Below, in pieces: positions 34,951-47,484 of a DNA stretch of 64,000 nucleotides (the first letter of the stretch is position 1; each line of letters opens with the position of its first letter). Where the stretch lies: the NCBI GenBank assembly GCA_033032175.1, contig CM065318.1:4712001-4776000 (forward strand), written 5' to 3'. The DNA comes from Saturnia japonica (Eukaryota; Arthropoda; Insecta; Lepidoptera; Saturniidae). Below the pieces are notes generated by a model. It did not search any database. It was not told the DNA's origin and worked only from the letters and a program-made list of their open reading frames with translations. The position numbers were made by a program, and so were the translations under genes.

Positions 34951-36410
34951 ATAATCAATAATTTATAATAAACATCCTTGTGCCTGAAAACAGAAAAGCA
35001 TGTTCCAAAATGAAACAGTAACACTCTCTGGAACAGGTACATAAGTACAGCCTGTTCGTTTTAGAGGTAAAAGCAACGAACTGTTACTCAGAAACATCTG
35101 TTGAAGTGAAAACTTATTTAGCATCGTTTTTATTTGAAAGTCGATGAAAAGAAATAGCGACAGTAAAAAGAGTCAGACACATACATTTGTAAGATTTAAC
35201 GTGGGAGAAAATGAGATAGGAACTCCGAGAAAGTTTTAGGCAATAGTAAAATGGTACAAAAGGGGTTTGTAGCCACGCATTAATGAATTTTATTACTTCA
35301 ACAAAAAGGTACGAAACATAAACTGATTAGACAACACTTATGACATTCTGTTTCTGATTGATATTGTGTTAGGTTCCTTTAATCGTAGTCCTCTACAAAC
35401 AGTATGGGAATAATTTTGAATGATCAATAATGAGAAATTACACCATTTCCAGTTCCTATAGAAGTAACAATAGAGGGAGCTAAAATGAGAACTGTAATAA
35501 AATAAAATAATTGATTTTCAAAATTACGTTACCAAAGTACAAGTTTGCATTTTGTCACAAAAACTACCTAGAGGATGCTAAAATAAAATTATGTAAGTTG
35601 CAAATTCCAAGACTACAAAAGTAGGTACGAAAATTGAAAAGTACGAATTTTGAGATGTCAAACAAACTCCCTAGATAGTTCTGACAAGAGAGCGAGCATC
35701 TTGACAGAAGATCCCCCTTTGTTTAGTTAATACTTGGGAAAAAGCATCACAACAACCTTGGTGTTTTGTATACTTGTACGTCTTATACGTTTGTACTTTT
35801 TTCAGATGTATTCCCATGGATATTTTAAATCTGCAAGGTAATGCCTTAATTGAAAATGATATTATGAATAATGATTGTGAGTACTTGTATTTAGATTTTC
35901 ATAAACTTTAAATTAGTGTGTATTTGATAATTTCCTGAATTTATAAAAACATAGATGTGAAGGTTTCACTTCGACAACGTGTGAATTGCACACATGTTTT
36001 TTTTTGTGTCTGTTCCGTTAAATACGCCTCACTAGTGTTATTTTTATTAACAGCTTGTTTCGATGTTAGATATCAGTTCCAAACTATTACTTGTAAATAC
36101 GTGTTATTTTTACCTGTTCCGATACATGCGTTTAATTACTATTTTATCATATAGTCGATTTAAATAGGCGATTACGATAGAAGAAGTACCTTTTTATTGT
36201 CGAATCTTAGATTAATATGATTAAATGGAATAGTCATTTATTGAATTTTATTAAAAGTACGTCCCTATAATTGTCATTAACCACAGACAATGCTATTTTA
36301 CTTTTTAAATCAATTGATCGTTCATTCACCGCTGATGTTTTTATGGTGTTATTTTGTGATAATAAATAAATATACGGTTACTGCGAAATATAAGGAGTTG
36401 TTGCGATCGT
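34951..36410. other. AT-rich intergenic stretch with a splice-flanked 32-nt ORF
   Basis: No gene recognised. At 35806-35837, ATG plus ten codons lie between TTTTTTCAG and GTAATG, which could be a chance microexon (see findings). Confidence 0.35.
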
Positions 36411-36414
36411 ATAT

Positions 36415-36420
36415 TATAAA
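36415..36420 (+). promoter_or_regulatory. candidate TATA box upstream of a possible noncoding exon
   Basis: TATAAA, with TCACT (initiator-like) 23-27 bases downstream. It sits directly before a region ending in a consensus donor at 36651. Confidence 0.3.
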
Positions 36421-36439
36421 GGATTCGTGCAATATTATC

Positions 36440-36651
36440 ACTGGACACAACTGTGCGTGAATAAAACTTACTAGACTATCGGAGGTATCTGCAATCTACC
36501 TGCATTGTCCAAAATATACGTGATTAATTACCGGTGACTGAACTATTATAATTTACGTATAAATGGAGTAGAAAGTGCACATGCTTTGATACGTAGTGCG
36601 TATGCAAGCTTGTGACTTAGTAGTTCTTCTGCAAGAACTCAACAAATATCG
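36440..36651 (+). other. candidate noncoding first exon (possibly of wech)
   Basis: Less AT-rich than its flanks, and lies after a TATA-like box. It ends ATATCG|GTGAGTAT, a strong donor. It has no useful ORF. The nearest plus-strand gene downstream is wech, whose coding exon is preceded by an acceptor (CTCTTTTTCAG, 52281-52291). Linking the two implies an intron of about 15.6 kb. Confidence 0.3.
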
Positions 36652-36659
36652 GTGAGTAT

Positions 36660-38270
36660 CAGTAGGTGAGTAGATAAGGATGAATCACGGGAGACCCTGC
36701 ACGTATGGCATTGTAAAGGTCTCGCTAACGATACACGATCGTTTTACGCATGTCTTTGTACTTAAAATAGAGTCGTTGTGTTATTTTTAGTATGACTTTC
36801 GTTTATTGGTTCTGTATGCACTTTTCTTTGTAACCGTAAGCTGCACTTTCGCGTTTTTTGCTTGTATGACTGGTACGACGTGTTAACTTCGTCTGTGACT
36901 TTCTGTACGAATGCATGCATTATGTAAATTAATTATTTACCCAGCATTTGGTTAAAGATCAATAAACTTTTATTGAAAATATATGTGACCTTAATATGTA
37001 CCTGTCTACCTACACACAATGTGATTTTCTAAAATATGATTTTCCATATTTACCTGACCTATTGGTAAAAGGCAAACGAAAAATAGAATAGTTTATATAT
37101 ATTAAAATAAATAAATAAAAACACTTTTATAAATTATTCTTTGTTCATAATCAAAACAGAGATAACATTTTCATGTGTAAAAATAAAATCTTAAGAATAT
37201 TTATATGTAAAATGTGGAAAATAAATTAAAGGTTCTTGGTATGTAAATAAATTAATGTTTTTAGTTTATTGTGTTTTAAATATTTCAAGTAAATGCACTG
37301 TGTTAAATTATATGTTTAGCACTTAAGTAATATTGTGAAACTTTGAAATACCTAAGGAAACTTCTGTCAATAATATTTAAGGAATTATACTGAATTAACC
37401 TTAATCTGAGTATATTAAATCAGATAAAAGCACTTTATTGTGTATATATTGAATTAGTTCATTTAAAATAGAGCATAAAAGAGAAATAATTTTTATTTAC
37501 TATTTTCAAAATTAACAAAAAATAATTTTAGCTGTGACTTACAAATAATAAATCTTTTATTGTTGATTAAGACTACAGTTTTTTTTTTTTCTTTTCTGTG
37601 TCTTTTGTGAGGTGGGTTACACAATTATGTAAATTATTCAAACATGTTTATATGACATAAAAGATTTTAGAAAAAGAAGGAAGATATGAGTACATAATTT
37701 AATTTATTCATTTTTTTACCCCTTTTTCACACTTTCTATCATTAGACAATTTAATTTTCTTTTTACTTTACTGCTTTGAGGTGGTGTGGTAAGGCATATT
37801 TAAATGGATTTTATTCAAAAAACTTGGTAATAAATTCTTCGTAGGAGCATAATTCAGCCAGTTGAATTATGTGATTAGCCAGTGTAAACTCTGCTTAATA
37901 AATGTTTTATGACAAGGTATTGAGGGGTAAAGCATAAAGACGGAAACTGTCAATAAATTCCCATCTAGTAATCACCATTATTTTTGTAATGAATTGTGCT
38001 TACCACATATCATTAACATATTGTGTAAACAAACTACTATAAAAACATACAAATAATATTTTCTAAGGTCATGCTATCAGCTAATACTTCAATTTGAAAT
38101 TAAGAAATATTTGAATTATTTATTAATGAAAATATGATGATATTATTAGTTTTAAAGGGAAATTGTGAAGTAATTTTGGTAGGGAAATAATTACATTACT
38201 GGGTTAATGTTGTCTTAGGACAGGAATATTTTGTATGAAATGGATATTTAGTATCCCAAGTTATACATGG
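36660..38270. other. AT-rich intergenic stretch
   Basis: I see no gene, repeat family or RNA signature here, only AT-rich sequence with many stops. Confidence 0.4.
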
Positions 38271-38274
38271 AATT

Positions 38275-38852
38275 TTGCCACTGTAATCAAAGAAAACAGT
38301 GAGCAAAGTCTTCACATTTGACTGAACTTGGCTTGCTTTTTTTGGTTTAACTCTTCTGGCCTCTTTCATTGGGATGATTGGGCTTTGGTTTCAAAGTCAT
38401 AATCATATACCCATATTTCGTCATCAATTATGACAGTTTTGAGTAAATCTGGATCATCATTCACCAGCTCTTGAGCGATGCTCATATGACAGTTCTTTTG
38501 ATCAAAATTTAGCAATTTTGGAACAAACTTTGCTGCCACATGTTTCATGCCTAAAACATCCGAAAAAATCGCATGGCATGAGTAAACCTATATTATGATA
38601 TCTTCAGCAACTTCTCTAATAAGGATTTGACGATTCTCCATAACAATTGTATTTGTTGTTAACATGTTGGGGCGTCCAGAGTGGATATTGTCAATAATAT
38701 CTTCTCAGCCTTCTGTGAAGAGCTTGTACCACTTATAAACATTCTATGTTACTCAAATTAGATGTACCAAATGCCACAGTTATGATTTCAAGCCTATTAG
38801 AGCACTAAATTGTATTTTTCACACAAAATTTAATACAGTTTCTTTGATCCAT
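38275..38852 (-). pseudogene. mariner-family transposase, N-terminal half, broken
   Basis: The minus-strand frames start MDQRNCIKFCVKN. After stops and shifts they show HSGRPN, ENRQILIREVAED, SCHAIFSDVLGMKHVAAKFV, LLNFDQKNCHMSIAQEL and VYDYDFETKAQSSQ. After a frameshift comes QVQSNVKTLLTVFFDY. This is the well-known insect mariner-type transposase (helix-turn-helix followed by the first catalytic Asp block, here degraded to IIDDEIWV). The C-terminal half with the remaining catalytic Asp residues is missing. Several stops and at least one frameshift show it is old. Confidence 0.8.
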
Positions 38853-39364
38853 TTTTTTATAGCAAGAAATCATCAAGCACCTCTAACGTTTATATCTGTC
38901 AATAACAAACTAAATATTCAAAATGGCAGATTATATCAACATAAATTAATAATATGTTGGTTACATGTGTAGCAATATAAAAAAAATGTATTGGAAAATA
39001 GAATGTTAAGAGACTGACTGATATGTTGATGCACAGATCAAATTACTGGGGCTATGGTGGTGAAAATTTGCATGCCGGTTCCTTTTGCATTGTAGGTGAG
39101 CACCAAGGAAGGATTTTTGGAAATTCAACCCCTGAGGTGGTGAAAAAAGAGAATGAAAGTTTGTATGAAAATCTGTAATTTTTTAAAATAGACCTATAAA
39201 AATTGGTGTTTAGCCATTTTAGTTACAAGGAAAAAAGATGGTACATAGACATAGCACATAAGTAATTATAATTTTGAACTATTGTTATTCCAATATGTTT
39301 TTAAGACATGCTTTTATGACAGACTTAGAATACTAAAAGGTCTTTTATGCATGAATATTTATGG

Positions 39365-39809
39365 ATTGTATATATAAAAAAAAAAAGTTTTTAAAATTCT
39401 TGTCTGTCTGTTTATTCCCGTTAATTTCCGAAACTGTTGGACGGACCGTATTTGACGGTACTTTCTCTGGCAGACAGCTGATTTTATCTTAGAAACTCTT
39501 ACTTTTATTTTAGAAAAAGAATAAGGGTTCCGCGCAAAATAAAGCTGGTCACGGTGAATCAATTCGGGTGCTTAAAATGGCTTACGCTGCGTAAACCATA
39601 ATAAATTATCAAATTAATGTACTACATAATAATTGTAGATATTAAAAAGACCTACAAAAATGTCAGCGAGAGCATAATTATTGTCTATCTTCTAAGGATC
39701 ACCCACAATAAGTATTTCTGTAACCGGGAGCGGGGGTAGCACGAGTCGAGTGTCTGCGCGGTTGACGGCTTTTTGTAGTAAACGCGAGCGCAGCCGCGGG
39801 CACAGCTAG
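39365..39809 (+). repeat. Helitron-like repeat, 5'-truncated copy
   Basis: Shares CTGTCTGTTTATTCCCG, TTTCCGAAACTG, CAATTCGGGTGCTTAAAATGG and CGCAGCCGCGGGCACAGCTAG (ending CTAG) with 32671-33187. Confidence 0.65.
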
Positions 39810-40089
39810 CTGTAAATAAATGATATCTGAACTGATCGAAGTAGAGATTATCAAATGGAATTTTGGTTCTAGGTAAAATTGTACTGAATGTTAGCACAGT
39901 GTATAAGCCCCGTTTCCCCACTTTAGACTCGCGCATGCATCGTTCGTCGACCTTTTAGGGTTCTGTAATTATAGTATTTGTATAATACCTACTTCAGACC
40001 ATCTATGCATTATATTATGAAGTTGAAGTGCAACATGTAGTTGGAAAGAAGAAGAAAAATATTAAATTAGAATTTATGTTTATTGATAA

Positions 40090-40472
40090 AATTCATATGT
40101 ATTTTTATTTACTACTAATTTTGACTGGACTTTCACTGGTAGATTTATATCATGTTATATAGAGTAACTTAGGCTACTTTTATTTTAGGAAAAGAATTAG
40201 GATTCCGCGCAAATAAAAAAAAAACTGGTCATGGTGAATCAATTCGGGCACTTAAATGGCTTACGCGAGTAAAATATAAAAGATATTTCAAATTAATGTA
40301 ATATACAATTGGAGACATTAAAATGACCAACAATAAAGTTAGCGAGAGTCTAAAACCCACGATAAGCATTTTTGTCCTATAAATATCCGGGTATGGGGTT
40401 AGCACGATTGGTGCATGGGCCCGATTGACGGCATTTTGTAGTCCACGTGAGCGAAGCCACCGGCACAGCTAG
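40090..40472 (+). repeat. Helitron-like repeat, 5'-truncated copy
   Basis: TTTTGACTGGACTTTCACTGG, AGTAACTTAGGCTACTTTTA, CATGGTGAATCAATTCGGGC and CGTGAGCGAAGCCACCGGCACAG, then CTAG before T. Confidence 0.65.
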
Positions 40473-41019
40473 TTGTTCTATAAAATAACTGTAATGTATT
40501 AATAATAATTGTTGTTAATATAGAGAAGTGGTAAATTGTTATTTAAATTTCTCTACCATGATATAATATATAACTATATCATTTACCAAATTTTTTTAGG
40601 TAAGTACCTACTTTTCAAAGTCGTGGCTGCCTTATGGTTAGAACAGTGGACCAAGCACCGGCATGTACCAACGAATTTTTGAGAATTAGCGTAGGTCTAC
40701 TAATTTGAATGCTGTGCTTATGTTATTTGCATGTTGCATGTACTATGTTAAATATTAGTAACTCTATCGGTCGACGGTGAAGGAAAACATAATGAGGATT
40801 TTTTTTTAAGTTTTAAGGAATGTTCTCGTATGTATCGGAAAAATACAGAATTGTAGATTTCCTGGCGTTTAAAATCGCCAATATGTTGTGGGCTGGTGTG
40901 GCGATTAAGCCCGTGACTTTTATCGGGAAGAGGTCTTTGCCTATCAGTGGAACTCTTTTTTTTTTTCAAAATTCCATATAGGTTTTTTTAGCGTTAAGGC
41001 TACAATATCACCTAATGTT

Positions 41020-41105
41020 AAGTCACGACACGACGTGGCCCACAGCTGCCGTAACACACCTATAGGTGCTTGGCGACACATTCAACTGGAAGATTGTAAT
41101 AACCT
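41020..41105 (-). repeat. SINE-2 fragment
   Basis: ACGACGTGGCCCACAGCTGCCG and ACACCTATAGGTGCTTGGCGACA, matching the 19480 and 25676 copies. A LINE-type tail (ATGAAAATCCGTTCGGTAG, TTTTGAGTTTATCGCGTTCA) follows at 41190-41280. Confidence 0.5.
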
Positions 41106-41290
41106 ATATAGATTTAAAAAAGTCAGACAATTTACACAAAACCCTTATGGATTAGACACCTTCCTCATGAATCACTCCGTCCATTGTGGAAACCTTATGA
41201 AAATCCGTTCGGTAGTTTTTGAGTTTATCGCGTTCAGACAGACGAAACGGGGGACTTTGTTTTATAATATTGTATGGTAACAGTTGTATC

Positions 41291-41750
41291 TTCTATACAA
41301 TTAATAAAATTGAAGTGTCTGTTTGTAATGTTAAAATAACAGCTTTTTACTAAATGCATTTGAAAGTATATACGATACCTATAACAAAAAACCCATTTAA
41401 TTTTTTTTTGTCTGTCTGTTTGTTTCGGGTAATCTCCGAAACGGTTGGACTGATTTTGACGGGACCTTCACTAATAGTTAGGAGTATTTATAGTGAGTAA
41501 CGCAGGCTACTTTTATATTAATAAATAATTAGGGTTCCGCACAAATAAAAAAAAACTGGTCGTGGTGAATCAATTCTGGCACTTAAATGGCTTGCGCTGA
41601 GTAAACCATAAGAGATATATCAAATTAATGTACATAGTACATGATTGTATACATTAAAAATACCTACACAAAAGTCTGCGAGAGTATACGTCAAATAGCC
41701 GGGAGCGGGGGAGCAGTATTCGCGCGGGTATTCTGTAGTCGGCGGGCAAT
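41291..41750 (+). repeat. Helitron-like repeat lacking its 3' end
   Basis: Starts TCTATACAATTAATAAAATT and follows the 32671 unit to GGAGCGGGGGAGCAG..TTCGCGCGGGTATTCTGTAGTC, then breaks before the CTAG end. Confidence 0.65.
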
Positions 41751-42362
41751 ATTATTAAAGCGGTTTTTTTTATTTGGTCACTTAAGAATGTCCGTATTCT
41801 GTTGAGAAGAGCTTAGCGTAGGCTGTGCTAATACAATGTCGATAGTCGAAACAACGTACCTGCGCAAACCTATTCTTATTACTGACATAAAAACTTATAG
41901 TTCTTTCCTTTCCCATGTACACAGAGATTCGATTACCTGCTCCGACTCGGTATTATTACTAACAATTGTAACTTATTATTATTTTAGGGATTTTGTGAGG
42001 GGGGAATCTTTGGAACTACTGGTCTATTTCAAAAATTATTTCACTGAATTTCACTGGCTAAATAAACTTAGGTATATATAATTGGGTCTTTAGTGGGATA
42101 AAAAGTATCCTATGTCTTAATCCTGGAATCTGGAATAATAAGCTATCTGTGTGCCAAATGTGCATCCAAATTCGTTTAGCCGTTTTTGCGTGATTAACAC
42201 AAACTCACTTTCACATTTACGAAAAAAAAACATCTAAGTAAGTAAATTTGCAATGTAAAACATTAACTAAATACAAAATTTCATCCAAATTGTAAGTCGT
42301 TTCCAAGAAACCAATTACATATATATTTTTAAACAAGAATTGCTCACTTAATAGTATTAGAT

Positions 42363-42398
<36 letters not shown>
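42363..42398. repeat. (AT)n microsatellite
   Basis: About 17 AT units after ATTAGATAG. Confidence 0.9.
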
Positions 42399-42654
42399 TA
42401 TACCTATTATAGTTAGGATTTATTTGATTATTCACTGCGCCGCTTTAAGGAGAGGTAGGAAATTGTTTTCAAAACTTATCTGAAACGAAAACACGACTTG
42501 TCATACCGGCTTGATTTGTTAAAAGCAGCAGTTGGTAGTTCAGAAATACTATGTTGAGATAGACTAAATTATGCTTAATATCAATGGCTTGAAAAAAAAA
42601 TCAATAGAATAATTCTTCCCATGCCTTTATAGTTCGCTAAATATCATTGAAAAT

Positions 42655-42962
42655 GTCAATCTATGCTATATAACTAATAGTAGTTATAAAGAGGTATAGT
42701 TTGTATGTTTGTAAGAAGTAATCTCCGGAAATACTAATCCGATTCTGAAAATTCTTATACTAATAGGAAGTTATATTATATTACTATCTGTACCTGAGAC
42801 TTCGCGTGGATATTGGAAAATAACAGTATTTAGTATTTTATGTGTTAATCCAGGTTATAAACTATCAGTGTGCCAAATTTCATCCAAATCTGTTCGGTCG
42901 TTTTTTAGAGATTACGTAGCAAACATACAAACTTTCGTATTTATTATATTAGTAAGATAGTA
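42655..42962 (+). repeat. LINE 3' end-like repeat
   Basis: GTAATCTCCGGAAATACTAATCCG and ACCTGAGACTTCGCGTGGAT, then CAAATTTCATCCAAATCTGTTCGG and ATATTAGTAAGATAG. Common in moth genomes as a RTE-type tail. A relative at 42105-42225 shares the CAAATTCGTTTAGCCGTTTTTGCGTG part. Confidence 0.45.
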
Positions 42963-43723
42963 GGATATTAGATGATAAAACTGTATTTCATTTTATTTAA
43001 TTACGACGATATCCTCATTGGTTATCGAAGTAGTATATACATGAAAGTAAACCATAATAAATTTGGCACATGGAATTATATTAGTAAGGTATATTATAAA
43101 CGCTTTTTCTTATTAAAATTTATCTTGTAATTAACACGGAACGAACTGGTGGACGGTCCCTAGTTGTGGATATAATCTCGTGTATTGCCGGACACCACTT
43201 TTTTGGATTATATTATATTTAATTAGTCAATAACTCTACCACATCGCCACCTATCCAGTTATTTCCTGATAACTTTCCCATGACCTTAAAACAAAGTATA
43301 TATAAAGGTTTACACATATCCATCCTATGAATCGTGCGTTATGGTCTTGAGTTAATACAAAAATTGCGATAGAAAAGAGAACGTGCAGTTCTTCCCGAAT
43401 TAGAAAAATTTCTTGCCATAAATTCTTTCCGGACTATAATATGAAAATTTTAAACCAAAAAATACAGCCGTTCTTAAGTGACGTGTTTACCAACGAACAA
43501 CATTTCATTTGTATTTGTGTGTAGATTAGTTTTCTTTCGAGATAGTATCGAAAAAGGTAACTTTTGAAATGATTAATTATCAAGCAAAAATCTTCTTTAA
43601 TATAGATAGATATTGATATATAGATCATCATAGATATTGATTTGCTTCTGTATAATAATTACGAAATTAGTATTCATATCGAGTTTAATATTTCTGAAAG
43701 TGCTCATAGCTAATAGTGCGATA

Positions 43724-43925
43724 ACGTCGGTTGCGCCCTTCGAGTGTTAAAAGGGCAAGGAGGGAAACCATCGATTTTCGGCACCCTTCGAACTTTGTTG
43801 CCCCGGGACCGCGGCGGGGGTGCGGCAAGATGGCTGCTCTAGGTCCCGGACCTGCCTCAAGCGCATTCGCCCACACCAAGGTCACGAACGCAGCATGTGA
43901 TGATACCCACGCTGCGCCTCCGAAA
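43724..43925. promoter_or_regulatory. GC/CpG-rich island, possible promoter or first exon
   Basis: About 200 bp rich in CG dinucleotides inside AT-rich DNA, with CGGGACCGCGGCGGGGGTGC and AAGATGGCTGC. ORFs are open on both strands (74 and 66 codons), as expected from GC content alone. It lies 8.4 kb upstream of wech and could mark a start site of that gene or of a noncoding transcript. Confidence 0.35.
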
Positions 43926-43955
43926 ATACAAAATCACGATAAATCGTCGAGATAG

Positions 43956-45230
43956 CCTTATCCCATTCTATGTTTAGTAGGATGTATCTAGTGTCTCGCT
44001 TGCTCCTTCCACTGAGAAATGTTGAATTTATGGTTCTCAATACACAGAATTAGGGTTGTCTGCGATCCTTTTGTTTTTATACATATAAAGAAAACATTTA
44101 TTTTTAAATAGTCTTTTAAATTAAAATTTCTTTTGATATTGAAAGTAGTTAAATATGAAAAGATCAAAAGAGATGTAGATATGTTGGTTAGTGTACAGAA
44201 AATAGCATAATAGTCTGCATAGTATGATATTTATTTTTAAAACAATTTATCACTAAAATGACAAAATAATATTATTAACATTTATATTTTAATTTTGCAA
44301 TGGGTAAATAGCTAGGAACTTAAGGCCAACCCTAATCATAGCAAACGTTGTTATCTAAATTATGGAAAATTTTGGAACGTTCTGTTGTCCGTTTCATTTG
44401 CACTCAAAGAATTGTGGCATAGTGCCGTCTCATATTGTTTTGCTACCTACAGTATCAACAGGGGTTGTGGTAGGGGCGTACAAAAGATTTTGGGATGGTT
44501 TTTTTTGCAATCGCACTAAATGGAAAGATTCAGTGCAGTCAGTAAAGGCGCATCGCGATACGCTTCCGCTTCGTTATAATAATATTGTAATTTGTTTTTA
44601 TTTATTTGTGTGTTAATTTGGTGATATGGGTGTAAAAAATAACTTCGGAAAAGTTAACTCAAGATTGTAGAAATCACAATGTATGTGAGTTTTATATTAT
44701 TTTATTTATTAAATCGTATAATTTCGATCGTTAATACCTACCTACATCTTGATAATACCAGTTTCTGTATTATTCCGTTTTATTTATTGTAACTGATATA
44801 ACTCTTGAAATCAAACAAATGTCTCCATTTTCTCACTTTGCTGTTGACCACATCACACGCATAATATAATGTTCGACACTTTGAAGTGGTAAATGTTACA
44901 AATGCGAGCATCCGAAGACTTCTTATTAATTGTTTTTGTGGTAAAATATCATAAACTATCAATTTTATCAACGCCATTAAAGCCACATAAAGTTAGTTTT
45001 CTCTTAAAGATGTTTTTCAACTCATTAACTCATGTTTATTATAGGTATTATTAGGTCATTATAATTCATTAGTGAAAAATAATAAACTCATCATAGAGTT
45101 TAAAGAGCGTATAGTGTAATAAAGTTTTTTAATACTTATAACATTTTTTTTACTATTACAACTGAAGCATTTAAATACATACATATAATCCAAAAATGGA
45201 ATCAACTAAAATCTAAGGAAATACTTATTA
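43956..45230. other. AT-rich intergenic stretch
   Basis: No gene recognised. An 84-codon ORF at 44362-44616 has no visible domain. Confidence 0.35.
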
Positions 45231-45239
45231 GTGATCTAT

Positions 45240-45416
45240 TTATATAAAATTATTGAGGTTTGCCGTTATGTGCGCATCAGGCAAAAACTACTGGATAGAA
45301 TTTGATAATTTTTTGGTTTAATCATTAAATACTTCTTCCTTATTTAAAAAAATATCACGATATCTCCATAGACAATAAATATGTAGATCCCGCGAGCGGG
45401 GCCGCGGTCACGACTA
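45240..45416 (+). repeat. second Helitron-like family, 3' end
   Basis: GAGGTTTGCCGTTATGTGCG and GGCAAAAACTACTGGATAG, then GATCCCGCGAGCGGGGCCGCGG and a CTAG end. The same family lies reversed at 17146-17330 and as a fragment at 28190-28290. Confidence 0.5.
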
Positions 45417-45777
45417 GTACTGAATATAATTGATGAAAGCATGCAAAGTAACAGTAAAATACATAAATTAACGAAGTCTGTGTTAATTTACATAAGTTTA
45501 TTTCAGTTTGTTGTAATTTAGGACGTTGCTCTCGTAATTAATAATTTTAATTAAAATACACACAGAATATACATATGAAGACTTTCGGGGTTTTTGGTTA
45601 CTAAAATGATGAGTTCGAATTTAAAATATGATCTTGAAATGTTAATTTTATACATCTGCTCTTTGGACACCGTGTGCGTGGGCATAATTCGATTTAAAAC
45701 ATCATTATATTAATACGTGAACCAAAAACTTTGTACCCCTTTTTAAGCGTATTGCGTGCACGGAAGACTGTGACATT

Positions 45778-46022
45778 TGGATGGTTAAAGTTTACATGGA
45801 GAAGGAGTTTAAATTAAATAAATCAATACTGCGAATCCTAACCAGACCAGTACCATTGAACTTAGACCGCCCAAAATATTGACATTATCACTCAATGAAG
45901 AGTGACAGCAAGTGATATAATATTCATTGTTTAGGTTCATACTGCAAATGTCAAACAGAAAATAGTCAATGATTAAGTCGCTAGTCGAATTTCGATCATT
46001 GGGCAATCGCTAGTAAAGTATA
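45778..46022. repeat. dispersed repeat family F, copy 2
   Basis: Partner of 14262-14550, in the same orientation. Confidence 0.7.
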
Positions 46023-47484
46023 AAACGGGAATGCTGTAGATAACTGGTAATACTTCATTTAATTCCCAGGCAAGTGTCCAAGCTAAATCAGACTCTTTTA
46101 AGTCTGTTTTAATAGCTTAATGAATGAATGAATTAATATTTTTTGCAGATATTAGCTGCACTGGCGAGCTAAATGCCAAAAAGCATTTTCTTCCAATAAA
46201 CCAGCGGTATTGTGGAAAAAACTATTATAATCGGTAGTGCAAACAGAAAAATTTATATAGAAATCTAGTATACTAATGAAATGCTATTAGTACACTAAAT
46301 AAATAAATACAAACACATATCTAAATACTTATAATGTACAAATAAAAACAATAATTACATTATAGAACCTATTAATAATAAAGTATGTAAATAACATTAC
46401 TTATAAACACATATTTACAAAATCAAGATTAATCTATCTCTACATTAATTAACAAATATTTGTTTAATTGTGGTTTCAAACATAGTAGGGATGTCCATTA
46501 GGTACATCTCTCCAACCTATAATGGTTACAGTCAACAAATAGGTATTTAATAATAGGTTTTGGACCTTTATAATAACTTAGGTATATAGCAAACAAATAT
46601 TTTTTTGTTCTTTCAATCCTGCGTAATTATTTACAATTACGTAAAATAATCTAAATTATTTATAGATTATTATAATCAGTAATACGTTGATGAATGGGTG
46701 GCAGTTTAGACTTATACAATGCTTGTACAGTCACCAATTAATTAAGAGACAGTTTTTAGCTGGTATGTCGGTTGTCCAACTGATAATACGTGAAATGATA
46801 CAATTTTAAACATGACGAGAATACAAGGACAAAAAAAATTATTTCCTATTTCATTAAAAATTTATGTCTATGATTACAAATAACAAAAGTGGATTAATAA
46901 GTATGAAGGTATATACTTTCTAACACACGGATAACTAACAATAATTGTTGTATTTATTATATTAAATTTAATATATATACGTAAACCAATTATTTTTTCA
47001 AATTAAATTCGAATTGTAAAGAAAATACATGGTTGACTATTTTGATTTAAATAGTAATTCTGATTAATGTAATTTAAATCATGTTAGGATCACAGATTTG
47101 CGAATCAGATGTTCAGAGCGAGCATATTTTGGCTGTTTTTTTACGATAATTAATAGAATTTTATACGTATGTACAATATTTACTTTTTGTATTATTATTG
47201 ACTAGCGACCCGCCCCGGTTTCCCACGGGTACAATTTTCAAAGTGGTATATTTTATGTTTAAAAAGGCCTTATTTAGAGTTTATCGCTATAATATTGACA
47301 GTTCATAACTTCATAACTGCTTCATTAGCTTAGTAGTCCTAAGTGCGACTGAAGCTATGCTCGAGGTCCTGGGTTCGATTTCTACGTCGAGAAAAGTGTT
47401 ATTGGGGTTTTGTATGAAATTCTCAGTAGCAGCTCGGAGTTTGGCTTTGTGCTCGATTAATGGCAATAGTCTCGCACCCTATTA

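Noticed and set aside
43685..43955. ORFs on both strands in the CpG-rich island
   Set aside because: Both strands are open because of composition; no domain or conserved phrase was seen.
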